In this document: piece after piece, positions 15,621 through 24,614 of the stretch
Numbering within the stretch: position 1 is the stretch's first letter
Layout: each line of letters opens with the position of its first letter
Assembly: GCA_034142505.1 (NCBI GenBank)
Contig: JAWZDV010000069.1
Location: 71,491 to 135,490, forward strand
DNA length: 64,000 bases
Source of the DNA: Hungatella_A sp034142505
GTDB taxonomy: Bacteria; Bacillota; Clostridia; Lachnospirales; Lachnospiraceae
Direction: 5' to 3'
The notes under the pieces: model-generated
What the model was told of the DNA's origin: nothing
Seen by the model: the letters and a program-made list of their open reading frames with translations, nothing else
The model's database searches: none
Made by a program: the position numbers and the translations under genes

Positions 15621-17060
15621 CTAATCAAAATTAACATCTCCAACAGGAAGGGCTATATTTTTACCTTTCCTTAGAATACAGCTATATGTAAACATTCCCA
15701 GGCACCCGACCGCGAACAGTATTCCTATTGGATAGGCTACGGAGGTAGAAAGACGCATCCCTTCTTCCGCCATCAGAATATAGGTACAGGATACGGCTGA
15801 CATAAAGGTTGCCGGTAATGCTGTCACAAGATAAGCTCTTCCGCGTTTTAATAAATACACGCTGGCTGCCCAGAGAGCGATCATAGCCAGAGTCTGGTTA
15901 CTCCAGGAGAAATATCTCCAGATAATCTGTACGTCTATCTGGGTGAGGAAGGCTCCTACACCTAACAGAGGAACTGTCAGGACCAGGCGGTTTTTAATGG
16001 GCTTCTGATCGTAATTAAACCAGTCTGCCAGGGTAAGCCGGGCGCTTCGGTAGGCGGTGTCTGCTGAAGATATAGGACAGGCGATAACGCCAATCATTGC
16101 GATAACCGCGCCTATCGGTCCCAGCAGGGTAAAGCAGATTTCATATACCACGGACGCCTGCCCCTGTCCGAGAGCGGCCAGCAGCCCGCCGGTGCCGTTA
16201 TAGAATGCGGCTCCCGCAGCAGCCCAGATCAGAGCGATAATGCCTTCTGCGACCATGGCGCCATAGAATACGTTTCTTCCGCTCTTTTCACTTCTCATAC
16301 ACCGTGCCATCAGCGGAGACTGGGTGGCATGGAAGCCTGAAATGGCTCCGCAGGCTACAGAGATAAACATAACCGGCCATATGGGAGTCCCGTTGGGGTG
16401 AAGGTTCTGCAGGGTGATTTCAGGTATCGTATAATTGCCGCTGAATAAAATCATTCCGCCAACGCCAAGTGCCATCACAATCAGGCAGATCCCGAATATA
16501 GGATAGATTTTTCCAATCAATTTATCAATGGGTACAAAGGTTGCAAAAAAGTAATAGACGAGAACAACAATCAGCCAGAAATTCATATCCAGCACTTCCG
16601 GAGTCAGCATAGCCAGCAGGTTGGCGGGACCGGTCGAGAAGCTGACGCCTACCAGTACCAGGAGAACAACGGAGAATACGCGCATGACCTGTTTCATTCC
16701 GTTTCCCAGATACATGCCGGTTAACTCGGATACGCTGGCTCCCTTGTGGCGCATGGACATCATGCCGATCATGTAATCATGGACTCCGCCGCCCAGAATG
16801 GTTCCCAGGGTAATCCACAGGAATACGGACGGTCCCCAGGCGGCACCGGCTAAAGCTCCAAAGATAGGCCCCAGCCCGGCGATGTTTAAAAGCTGAATCA
16901 GGAAAATACGGGCGGTTCCCATGGGAACATAGTCAGCGCCATCTTCCATGGCGATTGCCGGCGTGCGGCGGTCATCCGGTCCAAATACTTTTTCGGCGAA
17001 TTTACCATAAACAAAGAAACCGCCGACTAACAGGAACAGACAGATAAAGAAACTGATCAT
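15621..17060 (-). CDS. cstA: CstA-family pyruvate/peptide transporter
   Basis: 479 residues and about 13 membrane segments. It has the CstA signatures near the N-terminus (PDDRRTPA, DYVPMGTARIFLIQLLNIAG followed by GPIFGALAGA, and GVHDYMIGMMSMRHKG). It is the shorter CstA variety, without the long C-terminal extension of E. coli CstA/BtsT. The family imports peptides or pyruvate by proton symport. It lies directly downstream of a LytS/LytR two-component system, the same context as pyruvate-sensing BtsSR-BtsT, so pyruvate or a related carboxylate is the best guess. AAGGAGG precedes the ATG. Confidence 0.9.
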   Translation of the reverse strand: MISFFICLFLLVGGFFVYGKFAEKVFGPDDRRTPAIAMEDGADYVPMGTARIFLIQLLNIAGLGPIFGALAGAAWGPSVFLWITLGTILGGGVHDYMIGMMSMRHKGASVSELTGMYLGNGMKQVMRVFSVVLLVLVGVSFSTGPANLLAMLTPEVLDMNFWLIVVLVYYFFATFVPIDKLIGKIYPIFGICLIVMALGVGGMILFSGNYTIPEITLQNLHPNGTPIWPVMFISVACGAISGFHATQSPLMARCMRSEKSGRNVFYGAMVAEGIIALIWAAAGAAFYNGTGGLLAALGQGQASVVYEICFTLLGPIGAVIAMIGVIACPISSADTAYRSARLTLADWFNYDQKPIKNRLVLTVPLLGVGAFLTQIDVQIIWRYFSWSNQTLAMIALWAASVYLLKRGRAYLVTALPATFMSAVSCTYILMAEEGMRLSTSVAYPIGILFAVGCLGMFTYSCILRKGKNIALPVGDVNFD

Positions 17061-17195
17061 ACGTTACGCCTCCTTTTTTTGATTTATTTTATGGTCTTAT
17101 TATACAGAAAACAAATAAAATGAAAATATTTTTTGTGGGAAATGTGAAGTTCGACGAGCGAACAGCAGACTTCGGCGCAGAAAAAGGGCTGAAAA

Positions 17196-17222
17196 AAGGA
17201 CCGTCATCAGGAAGGCGGTCCT
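17196..17222 (-). terminator. terminator after the LytR gene
   Basis: Read on the minus strand, AGGACCG pairs with CGGTCCT and is followed by six T, directly after the stop codon. cstA would then need read-through or its own promoter in the 135 bp that follow. Confidence 0.75.
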
Positions 17223-17944
17223 CAAATCTTCATTCTCTGCCGAAAGGCTTTTGTTTTTTCCCTTCCTATGGGAAATATCTCGGAGCCACAGCCCTTCAGT
17301 TTCAAAGCCAGTCCATTGTTGGCCCAGGGGAAAACTTCGGAGACAAATGCAAGGTTGACAAGATAGCTTTTATGAATTCGGAAAAAACCGAGGTGAGAAA
17401 GCCTCTTTTCATAATCTCCAATCAGGATATTTTCCGCATAGCCGTCTGTCACGGTATGTATCATGCAGCCGCGGCCGCTGGTTTCAATATAGATAATGTC
17501 TTTGGTGTCCGTAAAAATCACCTTGCGGTTAAATCTGATGGCGATTTTATTTTCCATCGGGTCTGAAACGGACAGGCTTGCGCCGGGGACAGCCATACAC
17601 TTTTTCAGGACGCTCCGCAGGCGGTCCGGCTCAACCGGTTTTAAGATGTAATCGGCAGCACCCAGTTCAAAGGCTCTGACTGCATATTCAGAGTAGGCGG
17701 TGGCAAAAACAACCGGTACGTCCGGAAGAATTTTCTGCATGGCAGCGGCCAGGGTGGTGCCCTCCATGTCGTTTAAATTGATATCCAGGAAAGCCAGGCA
17801 GATATCCGGAGTCGAAAGAAAAAGCTCCAGAGCCGCGGCTCCGCTTGCCGCTTCCAGAATCTCAGCTTCCGGCAGGATATCGGTTATCAGAAAAGCCAGT
17901 TCGCTCCGCGCGGGGCGTTCGTCATCGACAACCACTATTTTCAT
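17222..17944 (-). CDS. LytTR-family response regulator
   Basis: 240 residues. Residues 1-120 are a receiver domain (VVVDDERPARSEL acidic pocket, phospho-acceptor Asp in FLDINLND, Thr in FATAYSEYA, Lys in ILKPV). Residues about 135-235 are a LytTR DNA-binding domain (IIYIETSGRG, FFRIHKSYLVNLAFV). It is the partner of the LytS-type kinase encoded 41 bp upstream and probably activates cstA. GGAGG precedes the ATG. Confidence 0.92.
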   Translation of the reverse strand: MKIVVVDDERPARSELAFLITDILPEAEILEAASGAAALELFLSTPDICLAFLDINLNDMEGTTLAAAMQKILPDVPVVFATAYSEYAVRAFELGAADYILKPVEPDRLRSVLKKCMAVPGASLSVSDPMENKIAIRFNRKVIFTDTKDIIYIETSGRGCMIHTVTDGYAENILIGDYEKRLSHLGFFRIHKSYLVNLAFVSEVFPWANNGLALKLKGCGSEIFPIGREKTKAFRQRMKI

Positions 17945-17985
17945 CTGTTGTACCTCCTGATTTTATCTGTATCCGTTCCATACCG

Positions 17986-19707
17986 CTATTCTGCAGCTTC
18001 CCAATCACCAGACCTGTGAGCGGCACTGGAAAAGGGAATTAGAAATGAAATCCTGGTTTCTCCATCGGTGTGCTGGATGGAAAGGCCGCCGGAGGAGCCG
18101 TAAATTTTTTTTAGCCGCGTGTGGACGTTGTAAAGCCCATAGGATTTATCTGGTTCCTGACCGGATAAAATGGCTTCTACAATGGTTTCCGGAATTCCGG
18201 GACCGTGATCGGCCACTTCAATTTGTATCCCCTCCGGCGTCTTCCGGGTGCGGATTGCAACAGATCTAAGCCCTGCTCTATCAGCGCCATACCGCACGGC
18301 ATTTTCCACTAACGGCTGCAAAATGAAGGAAGGGATAAGACAGTTCAGTCCTTCCGGAACATCAGTCTCTATCAGCAGGTTTTCTTCAAACCGTGCTTTT
18401 TCCATCTCCAAATAGCGGAGAACCTGATACAGCTCTGTTTGCAAGTCCGTCATTTCATGGTGTGGTTCCAATGTCTGGCGGTAATATACGGAAAGCGTCC
18501 GTGACAGCTCCCTGGCCCGCTCCGGGTTTTCCCTGCACATACAGGAAATGGTGTTCAGAGCGTTATGCAGGAAGTGGGGATTGACCTGGGAGCGCAGAGC
18601 TTTTATTTCTGCTTTCCGGCGCAGGCTTTTCTCGTAATTCAAATCTGCCAGCTCCAGCTGTGTGGAAAACAATGTGGAGAGATTCTCTGCAAACACAATC
18701 CGAGACTGTGATCTGTGCCATCGTTTTTTATAAAACAGGCCAAGACAGCCGGATACCTGGCCCCGGCTTGTCAGGGGGACCGCCACTAATACATAATTTT
18801 TGAATACAGAAGTAAGTGGATCGGGGGCGCTTGCATCTGACACACAGATGGTCTTATTCTGCTCCATGGCAATTTTTATATGGGAATTCATAAGGCTTTC
18901 CACCGAAGTAAAGTCCTTGTTTCCTGAAAGGCAGGAAAAAGCCAGGATATGTTCCCGGTTGGTAATCATGACAGCCGAACAGGTGGTGGACTGGAAGATA
19001 ATATCCGCCGCCGCCTTTATATCCTCGGGACTGTCCAGCCCTTTGCGGAGGTGCGGCAGGCATTTGCTTGCCACATGCAGCGCCAAGCTGATACCGCTGG
19101 TTCTTTCATTATCCTTTTCCATGGATAATGCCCGGAAGGTTCCAATAAATACCACCATGCCGCAGGAGTTTAATATAATCATTGGCAGAGCAATCTCCTT
19201 CACTACTTCCAGGGCGGAGGAAAATGGGCGGGCAATCAGCAGGATCAGAAGCATCTGGCAGACTTCGGTGACAGCGGTTAGCAGAAACAGCATTCCATTG
19301 TCCCACTTACCCCGGTGGAAATACCTGGAGCAGAAAACACCAATCATGCCCTCCGCCATCGTAGACACTGCACAGGCGGCAGCGGTCAACTGACCTGCCT
19401 CATAAAAGTATCGGTGGATACCGCCAATCAATGCGGCTCCGATCCCGATTACGGGTCCTCCCAGCAGACCGGCAGACAGCACGCCAATAACGCGGGTATT
19501 GACGATAGCTCCTCCTGTCTCAATACCTGTATAAGTGGCAAGTATGCTGACAAAGCCGAACAGGACGGCAGCCAGAAGCTGACTTGGAACGGATAAATTT
19601 TCGCACGTTAACATGTTTCTGACAGTGGGAATTCTGGTCAGAATGAAGGCCAGGAAGATTAGAAATCCTATATTGAATAGCAGGGAGAGGAAAAGGTTGT
19701 CCGGCAT
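17986..19707 (-). CDS. LytS-family sensor histidine kinase
   Basis: 573 residues. Five or six N-terminal membrane segments (about 5-190) form the 5TMR-LYT input domain, followed by a GAF domain (about 215-350), a His_kinase domain with the phospho-His in NPHFLHNALNTI, and a HATPase domain (PLVENAVRYG, DHGPGIP). It is BtsS/YehU-like in architecture and probably senses extracellular pyruvate or a similar metabolite through the membrane domain. AAAGGAG precedes the ATG at 19707. Forms an operon with the response regulator. Confidence 0.92.
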   Translation of the reverse strand: MPDNLFLSLLFNIGFLIFLAFILTRIPTVRNMLTCENLSVPSQLLAAVLFGFVSILATYTGIETGGAIVNTRVIGVLSAGLLGGPVIGIGAALIGGIHRYFYEAGQLTAAACAVSTMAEGMIGVFCSRYFHRGKWDNGMLFLLTAVTEVCQMLLILLIARPFSSALEVVKEIALPMIILNSCGMVVFIGTFRALSMEKDNERTSGISLALHVASKCLPHLRKGLDSPEDIKAAADIIFQSTTCSAVMITNREHILAFSCLSGNKDFTSVESLMNSHIKIAMEQNKTICVSDASAPDPLTSVFKNYVLVAVPLTSRGQVSGCLGLFYKKRWHRSQSRIVFAENLSTLFSTQLELADLNYEKSLRRKAEIKALRSQVNPHFLHNALNTISCMCRENPERARELSRTLSVYYRQTLEPHHEMTDLQTELYQVLRYLEMEKARFEENLLIETDVPEGLNCLIPSFILQPLVENAVRYGADRAGLRSVAIRTRKTPEGIQIEVADHGPGIPETIVEAILSGQEPDKSYGLYNVHTRLKKIYGSSGGLSIQHTDGETRISFLIPFSSAAHRSGDWEAAE

Positions 19708-19815
19708 GGATAAGGCGCTCCTTTCCGATACTGTTAATATGGGGTGTTACAATCATTTTAACATGAAAGTAAAGGTATAACAAATATTTTTTTATGATTT
19801 TGCAGACATATAAAA

Positions 19816-19879
19816 TGTCAAAAACTCTTGACATTTTGTATTGAAATTTATATACTTAAAGTGTCAAAAGTTTTTGACA
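19816..19879 (+). promoter_or_regulatory. promoter flanked by two XRE-type operators
   Basis: TTGACA (19828-19833) and TATACT (19851-19856) are 17 bp apart. Palindrome TGTCAAAAACTCTTGACA (19816-19833) covers the -35 box, and TGTCAAAAGTTTTTGACA (19862-19879) covers the start point. A dimer bound at both would shut the promoter. The XRE protein encoded at 20197 is the likely ligand. Confidence 0.75.
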
Positions 19880-19916
19880 TAATGGAGCGTGGTTTATCTG
19901 TGGAAAGGAGTTTATT

Positions 19917-20207
19917 ATGAGGGAGTTTGGACTTGTTTTGTTTGTTGTTTTTCTTCTTGTAATGGTGATTTTAAATGTTTCTATGATTATATCGCTGATA
20001 AAGCCGGGAGACGAGCGAAGGCAAATGATTATATGGAAGGCCAGTACATGGACCTTGATTGCAACTATGGGCAGTTTGGTCTTTCGTGTAGTAGAGAGTG
20101 TTATCAAGGTAGAGAAAATGAGTGTAAACCCTTTTATCACGCTTACTTCTGCTGCTGCGATTTATTTTATATGCCTTTTATATTACCGGAGAAAATATGG
20201 CGACTGA
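19917..20207 (+). CDS. three-helix membrane protein paired with an XRE regulator
   Basis: 96 residues with membrane segments at about 7-27, 43-63 and 74-90. GGAAAGGAG precedes the ATG. It overlaps the start of the XRE gene by 11 bp. Membrane protein/small XRE pairs of this kind (DUF2178-like) are common in Firmicutes and archaea, where the membrane protein may signal to or sequester the regulator. Function unknown. Confidence 0.7.
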   Translation: MREFGLVLFVVFLLVMVILNVSMIISLIKPGDERRQMIIWKASTWTLIATMGSLVFRVVESVIKVEKMSVNPFITLTSAAAIYFICLLYYRRKYGD

Positions 20208-20400
20208 TATGGAAAATATTATAAGGAGTATGAGAAAACAGCAAGGCTTATCCCAGGAAGAGCTGGCTAAAAAATGCGGCGTTTCCCGCCAGACCATTAA
20301 TGCGATTGAAAATAATAAGTATGATCCAACTTTAGCGCTGGCCTTTCATTTAGCAAAAGAATTGCAAACTACAGTTGATAACCTTTTTATATGCCAATAA
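20197..20400 (+). CDS. small XRE-family regulator
   Basis: 67 residues that are essentially one HTH_3 domain: MRKQQGLSQEELAKKCGVSR, then INAIENNKYDPTLALAFHLA and TVDNLF, as in the YozG/Cro-like mini-repressors. GGAG lies 5 nt before the ATG at 20197; the in-frame ATG at 20209 is an alternative. It probably represses its own promoter through the two TGTCAAAA palindromes at 19816-19879. Confidence 0.85.
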   Translation: MATDMENIIRSMRKQQGLSQEELAKKCGVSRQTINAIENNKYDPTLALAFHLAKELQTTVDNLFICQ

Positions 20401-20475
20401 CACTTAAAGAGTGATGCGGCATTTCTCGGAGTTTAAGTTAATACAGTTAGATACACAATATATAGAAAAACAATC

Positions 20476-20504
20476 TTGATTTATCCAATATATTGTGTTA
20501 AACT
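20476..20504 (+). promoter_or_regulatory. putative promoter of the mobile-element operon
   Basis: TTGATT (20476-20481) and TAAACT (20499-20504) are 17 bp apart. The spacer includes half of an 11-bp inverted repeat, ACACAATATAT (20453-20463) / ATATATTGTGT (20488-20498), which may be an operator. Confidence 0.5.
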
Positions 20505-20608
20505 GTTCCTGTAATTGATTTTTGTGCGTAACCTTCAGGTAAGGCGGATATTTTATGATGTAGAATAAAGATCCGCATTGCACACGTTGTTAAGTTTGTA
20601 TCTTTGTA

Positions 20609-20657
20609 CCAGTAGTATCATTGCGCCTTTCCGGCCGGTGATTATACTGGTTTTTTT
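20609..20657 (+). terminator. first leader terminator of the mobile operon
   Basis: CCAGTAGTATCA pairs with TGATTATACTGG (with an internal mismatch), followed by seven T. Confidence 0.75.
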
Positions 20658-20680
20658 ATTTTTAAGGTTTTTTCTTTTTT

Positions 20681-20752
20681 GCGAGAATGGTTGTGGTCCA
20701 TAGAACATTATGGACATGAGGTGCTTTGCCCCTTAGCCGTTCTCGCTTTTTT
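20681..20752 (+). terminator. second leader terminator of the mobile operon
   Basis: GCGAGAATGG (20681-20690) pairs with CCGTTCTCGC (20737-20746), followed by six T. The 46-nt loop contains further complementary segments. Confidence 0.65.
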
Positions 20753-20792
20753 GCTGCCCAAACGCCTGTATATGGCTTTGAGGATAAATTTT

Positions 20793-21155
20793 ATGACAGA
20801 AAGGTGGTACGGACATGAATGTAAAACAGAAGCAGAGCTTTCGAGGCAATTCAAGAAGGAGGTTGATTTCACAAAGATGGAATACTGGAAACAAAAAAGT
20901 GGAATTACGGAATTGGAACCGCTGTGCAGTCACAAAATCGGTTTTTATTCCCCGCAGAGCGCGAAGGGGGTGCTAATGGATGGCTTTGAACGGCGCCCTG
21001 AAGAGGGATCGGTACCGTCCGCTGGTACTCGTAGATACGGAAAATCTTTCGGAAGAAGAATGGCTTTCTTACCGGAGACGCGGGATCGGCGGCAGCGATG
21101 TGGCAGCGATTCTCGGCATATCACCGTTTCGCACGTCCAGGGATTTATACTATGA
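20793..21155 (+). CDS. possible short gene overlapping the YqaJ gene
   Basis: An open frame beginning MTERWYGHECKTEAELSRQF, which reads like a real protein for about 60 residues up to 20975, and then continues out of frame through the start of the YqaJ gene. The second half (arginine-rich, from the start of yqaJ onward) looks like a shadow. There is no clear ribosome site. It may be a genuine short protein whose stop was lost, or a translated lead-in that couples to yqaJ. Low confidence. Confidence 0.3.
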   Translation: MTERWYGHECKTEAELSRQFKKEVDFTKMEYWKQKSGITELEPLCSHKIGFYSPQSAKGVLMDGFERRPEEGSVPSAGTRRYGKSFGRRMAFLPETRDRRQRCGSDSRHITVSHVQGFIL

Positions 21156-22047
21156 TAAGTTGAACATTGTTTCAGTCAATGACAATGAGGAAAACTGGGT
21201 AGCCATGTCGATAGGCCATCTCCTGGAGGATTTGGTAGGCAAAATATTTCAATATAAAACAGGCTTGGAGATTTACCAGATAAAAAAGATGTTTTATCAC
21301 CCAAAGTATCCTTTCATGCTGGCGGATCTTGACTATTTTGCAACCCTGCCTGATGGTACGACAGCCTTGCTGGAGCTGAAAACCACAAATTATAATGCCC
21401 GCAGCAAGTGGTGGCTGGATAAACAGGAAATAGTCCCGTCTTATTATGAAGCCCAAGGGCGGCATTATATGTCCGTCATGGATATTGACCGGATTTTTTA
21501 TTGCTGCCTTTACGGAAATAATCTGAATGAGGTGATTATCCGTGAACTGAAACGGGACCTTGCTTACGAAGAAGAAATGATTTTTTTAGAGCAGGAATTC
21601 TGGCAAAACCATGTACAGGCACAAGTACCTCCGCCCTATACGGAAGATGGCGATCTCATCATAAAAAGTGTCCGCCGCTATGCAGGCCATGCAGATGAAA
21701 ACGCGTCTGCGATTAATTTTGATGAGAAGATGAAAGAAAAGCTGATTCGTTTCCAGGAACTTCAGGAGCAGAAGAAAACCTATGAAGCGCCTGCAAAAAA
21801 GGTAAAAAATGAGTTAGAGCGATTAAAAGCTTTGATGATAGCGGAAATGGGTACCAGCTGCACCGCAGTCTGCGAGCAGGACGGAACCAACTATACAGTT
21901 ACTTATAACCCGGTACGAGAGCCTGCAATCAGTAAAGATAATCTAATGCGTCTGAAAATCCTGTATCCGGAAATTTATAAGGAGTTTGTCACTGTCTCTG
22001 AATCCAGGAGGTTTCATATTGCCGCTTCGGCGAAGAAAGCCGCTTAA
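20980..22047 (+). CDS. YqaJ-family recombination exonuclease
   Basis: 355 residues. The YqaJ/lambda-exonuclease motifs are in order: RRGIGGSDVAAILGISPF (about 30-50), IGHLLEDLV (motif with the conserved Glu), MLADLDYF (catalytic Asp), and LLELKTTN (ExK catalytic pair near residue 130). Such enzymes resect double-strand ends 5' to 3' and hand the strand to an annealing protein. The C-terminal 100 residues are helical and charged. AAGGGGG lies before the start. It is the first well-supported gene of the plus-strand operon; the possible annealing partner is at 24615. Confidence 0.88.
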   Translation: MALNGALKRDRYRPLVLVDTENLSEEEWLSYRRRGIGGSDVAAILGISPFRTSRDLYYDKLNIVSVNDNEENWVAMSIGHLLEDLVGKIFQYKTGLEIYQIKKMFYHPKYPFMLADLDYFATLPDGTTALLELKTTNYNARSKWWLDKQEIVPSYYEAQGRHYMSVMDIDRIFYCCLYGNNLNEVIIRELKRDLAYEEEMIFLEQEFWQNHVQAQVPPPYTEDGDLIIKSVRRYAGHADENASAINFDEKMKEKLIRFQELQEQKKTYEAPAKKVKNELERLKALMIAEMGTSCTAVCEQDGTNYTVTYNPVREPAISKDNLMRLKILYPEIYKEFVTVSESRRFHIAASAKKAA

Positions 22048-22069
22048 ACATTTGATGAAAGGAAAACAT

Positions 22070-22270
22070 ATGAAAACAAAATGCAGATATACGGTCATGA
22101 GCATTTGCGTAGCAATTTCCCTTGTTTCTGGTGCTCTGAAAGTTGTTGGAGTGATTGAGTTGGAGTGGCTTGCGGTATTTGCTCCAATTTTAGCCGGCCT
22201 GGCATTTAAGCTGGCGTCATTACTCCTTACACTGACAGTAATCCTGTTTAGATGGAGGTTACGAAAATGA
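22070..22270 (+). CDS. small two-helix membrane protein
   Basis: 66 residues from the ATG at 22070, preceded by GAAAGGAAA. Two hydrophobic segments (about 8-27 and 31-58) and a basic WRLRK end. Its last codons overlap the ribosome site and start of the helicase gene. No family recognised. Confidence 0.55.
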   Translation: MKTKCRYTVMSICVAISLVSGALKVVGVIELEWLAVFAPILAGLAFKLASLLLTLTVILFRWRLRK

Positions 22271-24546
22271 AGTATACCGGGACTTACGAAAAAACCATAT
22301 TTTATAATCCGTCAAACAAATACTGTATTGTTATTGTCAAATCTTCAGACCAGACGATACCGGAGAATGTGCGCTCGCTTGAACGAAATAAGGATCACCT
22401 GATCCGTTTTATTGCTGTAGGGTATGAACTTCCCCGCACAGACGCGGTGGAGTTGGAATTGGAGGGAGAATGGGTCCTCAACAAAAAACATGGTTATCAG
22501 CTGCAGGTGGAGCAATGGCAGGAAATTGTTCCAAAAACAAAGGGGGGCGTGGAGGGATATCTTTCATCCGGTCTGATTAAAGGAATTGGTCCTAAACTGG
22601 CTGCTGACATAGTAGCCCGGTTCGGCGTGAGTGTTATCGACATTCTGGAAAAGCAGCCGGAACGCCTGCTGGAAGTCAGAGGAATAACGGAAAATAAGCT
22701 GGAGGATATTAAAACCTCTTACGCGGAAAACCGTATGCTCCGTGATTTGATGACTTTATTGGCGCCTTACAAGCTGACACCCAAAACGGCATTAAAGATA
22801 TACCAGCATTTTGGTCCTGCCAGCATAGAAATTCTTGAAAATGACCCTTTTGCATTGTGCCGTATTCCGGGCTTTGGCTTCCGGAGGGTGGACAGTATCA
22901 GGCAGAAAAGCGGAGGCGATCTGCATGACCCTATGCGTATCAAAGGCGCACTTCTGTGCGTGCTGGACGAGGCCAGGGGAAAGAGCGGACATTTATATCT
23001 GGAAAAGAAGGAGCATATAAAAGCGGCTTTATACCTTCTGAATGAAAAAGTTCTGCTTTCCAACAATCGCATTCGGGAACAGCAGGTGACGGACACGCTG
23101 CAGGAGCTTATTCTTAACGGGGCGGTCGTGTCGATGAAGGAAAATATTTATAAACCTAATATCTTTGAGATGGAGGACGAGACGGCACGCCAGATTGCTC
23201 TGCGTTTACTGGATAGAACGCCATGTCCCAACATGGATTCTCTTTTGGAGCAGGTAAAGAACCGTTTTGGTCTTTCTCTGTCCAACATGCAGGCAAAAGG
23301 CGTACAACAGGCATGTATGTATAATTTGTCTATAATAACAGGACCTCCGGGATCGGGTAAGACTTCTGCTATTAAAGCGATTATCGAAATGTTCCGCATT
23401 CTGCATCCGAAAGGGATCATCAAGCTCATGGCTCCCACTGGCCGGGCAAGCCGGCGAATGGTGGAGAGTACAGGGTTTGAGGAGGCCAGCACGCTCCACA
23501 GTGGTATGTGTATCGTCAGTGAGGAGGACGAAAACTACCGGAAAAAAGAACCGGATCTTTTAGAGGCTGATTTAGTTATTGTGGACGAGGTTTCCCTCGT
23601 AGACATGTGGCTGATGAGCCAATTTTTTAAGCGGCTGAAGCGGAACACAAAAATCGTGCTTGTGGGTGATGTGGACCAGCTTCCAAGCGTAGGCGCCGGC
23701 AATGTACTGTATGAAATGATACACTGTGGGCTGATTCCGGTCACGGTGTTGGACGAAATCTTCCGACAGGAAAAGGGCAGCACGATTCCCCATAATGCCA
23801 AACTGATCAACCAGGGCTGTACAAGGCTGCACGGTAGTGACGATTTTATTTTTATTCCCAGCGTCAACCAGGCAAAAGCCGCGGAAACGATTGTAGAGCG
23901 GTATTGTCAGGAAATAGCGGAAAATGGAATTGAGCAGGTACAGATTCTCTCGCCGTTCCGTGAAGAAGGGGCAGCTTCCGTAGCACATTTAAACGCAGTA
24001 ATCCGGGAGAGGGTGAATCCGTTTTGTTCCACAGAAGATGAAATACATACGGGAAGTAAGTCCTTCCGGGTGGGCGACCGCATTATGCAGACAAAAAATA
24101 CGGAGCATGTGTCCAATGGAGATTTAGGATTTATCCGATATGTTAAGGATACGCCCGAGGGAAAACGGGTCGGTATGGATTTTGGACCCGGTCGGGAACT
24201 GGAATATGGGTTCGAGGATCTCTCACATGTTGAGCTGTCTTACGCCACTACGGTTCATAAAGGAATGGGTTCGGAATTTTCGATTATACTGTTTCCAGTG
24301 CTGGAGGCCCATAAAATCATGCTTTACCGCAATTTGATTTATACAGCGGTTACGCGCGCCAAAACAAAGGTGATGCTGGTAGGGCAGAAATCAGCGCTCC
24401 TTACGGCTATTCACCGGAATGGAAATAATAAACGCAATACGCTCCTGGGACACAGAATCCGGTTATATTACAGAGCGTTTGCCAAGAGCGCGGGGATTCC
24501 GATACCGGCAGATTTAGAAGAACTGGAATTAAAAAACGCAGGTTAA
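22267..24546 (+). CDS. recD2: RecD2/TraA-type ATP-dependent DNA helicase
   Basis: 759 residues from the ATG at 22267 (GGAGG upstream; the in-frame ATG at 22252 is inside that site). An N-terminal OB-like region is followed by helix-hairpin-helix repeats (GLIKGIGPKLAADIVARFG, LLEVRGITENKLEDI), then the SF1B motor: Walker A GPPGSGKTS (near residue 360), Walker B VDEVSLVDMW, GDVDQLPSVGAGN, SPFREEGAA and the late VHKGMGSEF box. It unwinds DNA 5' to 3'. With the YqaJ nuclease it fits a recombination or replication module. Slightly longer than many RecD2 proteins but typical in order. Confidence 0.9.
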   Translation: MKYTGTYEKTIFYNPSNKYCIVIVKSSDQTIPENVRSLERNKDHLIRFIAVGYELPRTDAVELELEGEWVLNKKHGYQLQVEQWQEIVPKTKGGVEGYLSSGLIKGIGPKLAADIVARFGVSVIDILEKQPERLLEVRGITENKLEDIKTSYAENRMLRDLMTLLAPYKLTPKTALKIYQHFGPASIEILENDPFALCRIPGFGFRRVDSIRQKSGGDLHDPMRIKGALLCVLDEARGKSGHLYLEKKEHIKAALYLLNEKVLLSNNRIREQQVTDTLQELILNGAVVSMKENIYKPNIFEMEDETARQIALRLLDRTPCPNMDSLLEQVKNRFGLSLSNMQAKGVQQACMYNLSIITGPPGSGKTSAIKAIIEMFRILHPKGIIKLMAPTGRASRRMVESTGFEEASTLHSGMCIVSEEDENYRKKEPDLLEADLVIVDEVSLVDMWLMSQFFKRLKRNTKIVLVGDVDQLPSVGAGNVLYEMIHCGLIPVTVLDEIFRQEKGSTIPHNAKLINQGCTRLHGSDDFIFIPSVNQAKAAETIVERYCQEIAENGIEQVQILSPFREEGAASVAHLNAVIRERVNPFCSTEDEIHTGSKSFRVGDRIMQTKNTEHVSNGDLGFIRYVKDTPEGKRVGMDFGPGRELEYGFEDLSHVELSYATTVHKGMGSEFSIILFPVLEAHKIMLYRNLIYTAVTRAKTKVMLVGQKSALLTAIHRNGNNKRNTLLGHRIRLYYRAFAKSAGIPIPADLEELELKNAG

Positions 24547-24614
24547 GAATGAGATACAATGTGCAGAAAACGCATGAGGTGTCTCTTATTTTATTTATGA
24601 AGGGAGTTTTTACA

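Larger units (their letters stand above)
20520..20752 (+). ncRNA. structured leader with tandem terminators
   Basis: The leader contains a possible three-way junction: GTGC (20524-20527) with GCAC (20580-20583), an inner CCTT/AAGG hairpin (20532-20544), and GCGGAT (20544-20549) with ATCCGC (20571-20576). Two terminators follow. The first is CCAGTA...TACTGG (20609-20650) plus seven T. The second is GCGAGAATGG...CCGTTCTCGC (20681-20746) plus six T, whose large loop itself holds GTCCATA/TATGGAC and other short stems. The arrangement suggests control of the whole 21-31 kb operon by transcription attenuation. No known riboswitch consensus was recognised. Confidence 0.5.

Noticed and set aside
17120..17566. 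148-codon plus-strand frame opposite lytR
   Set aside because: Antisense to a clear LytTR regulator; start has no ribosome site.
20453..20498. Inverted repeat as an insertion-sequence end
   Set aside because: No transposase nearby; spacing fits an operator around a promoter.
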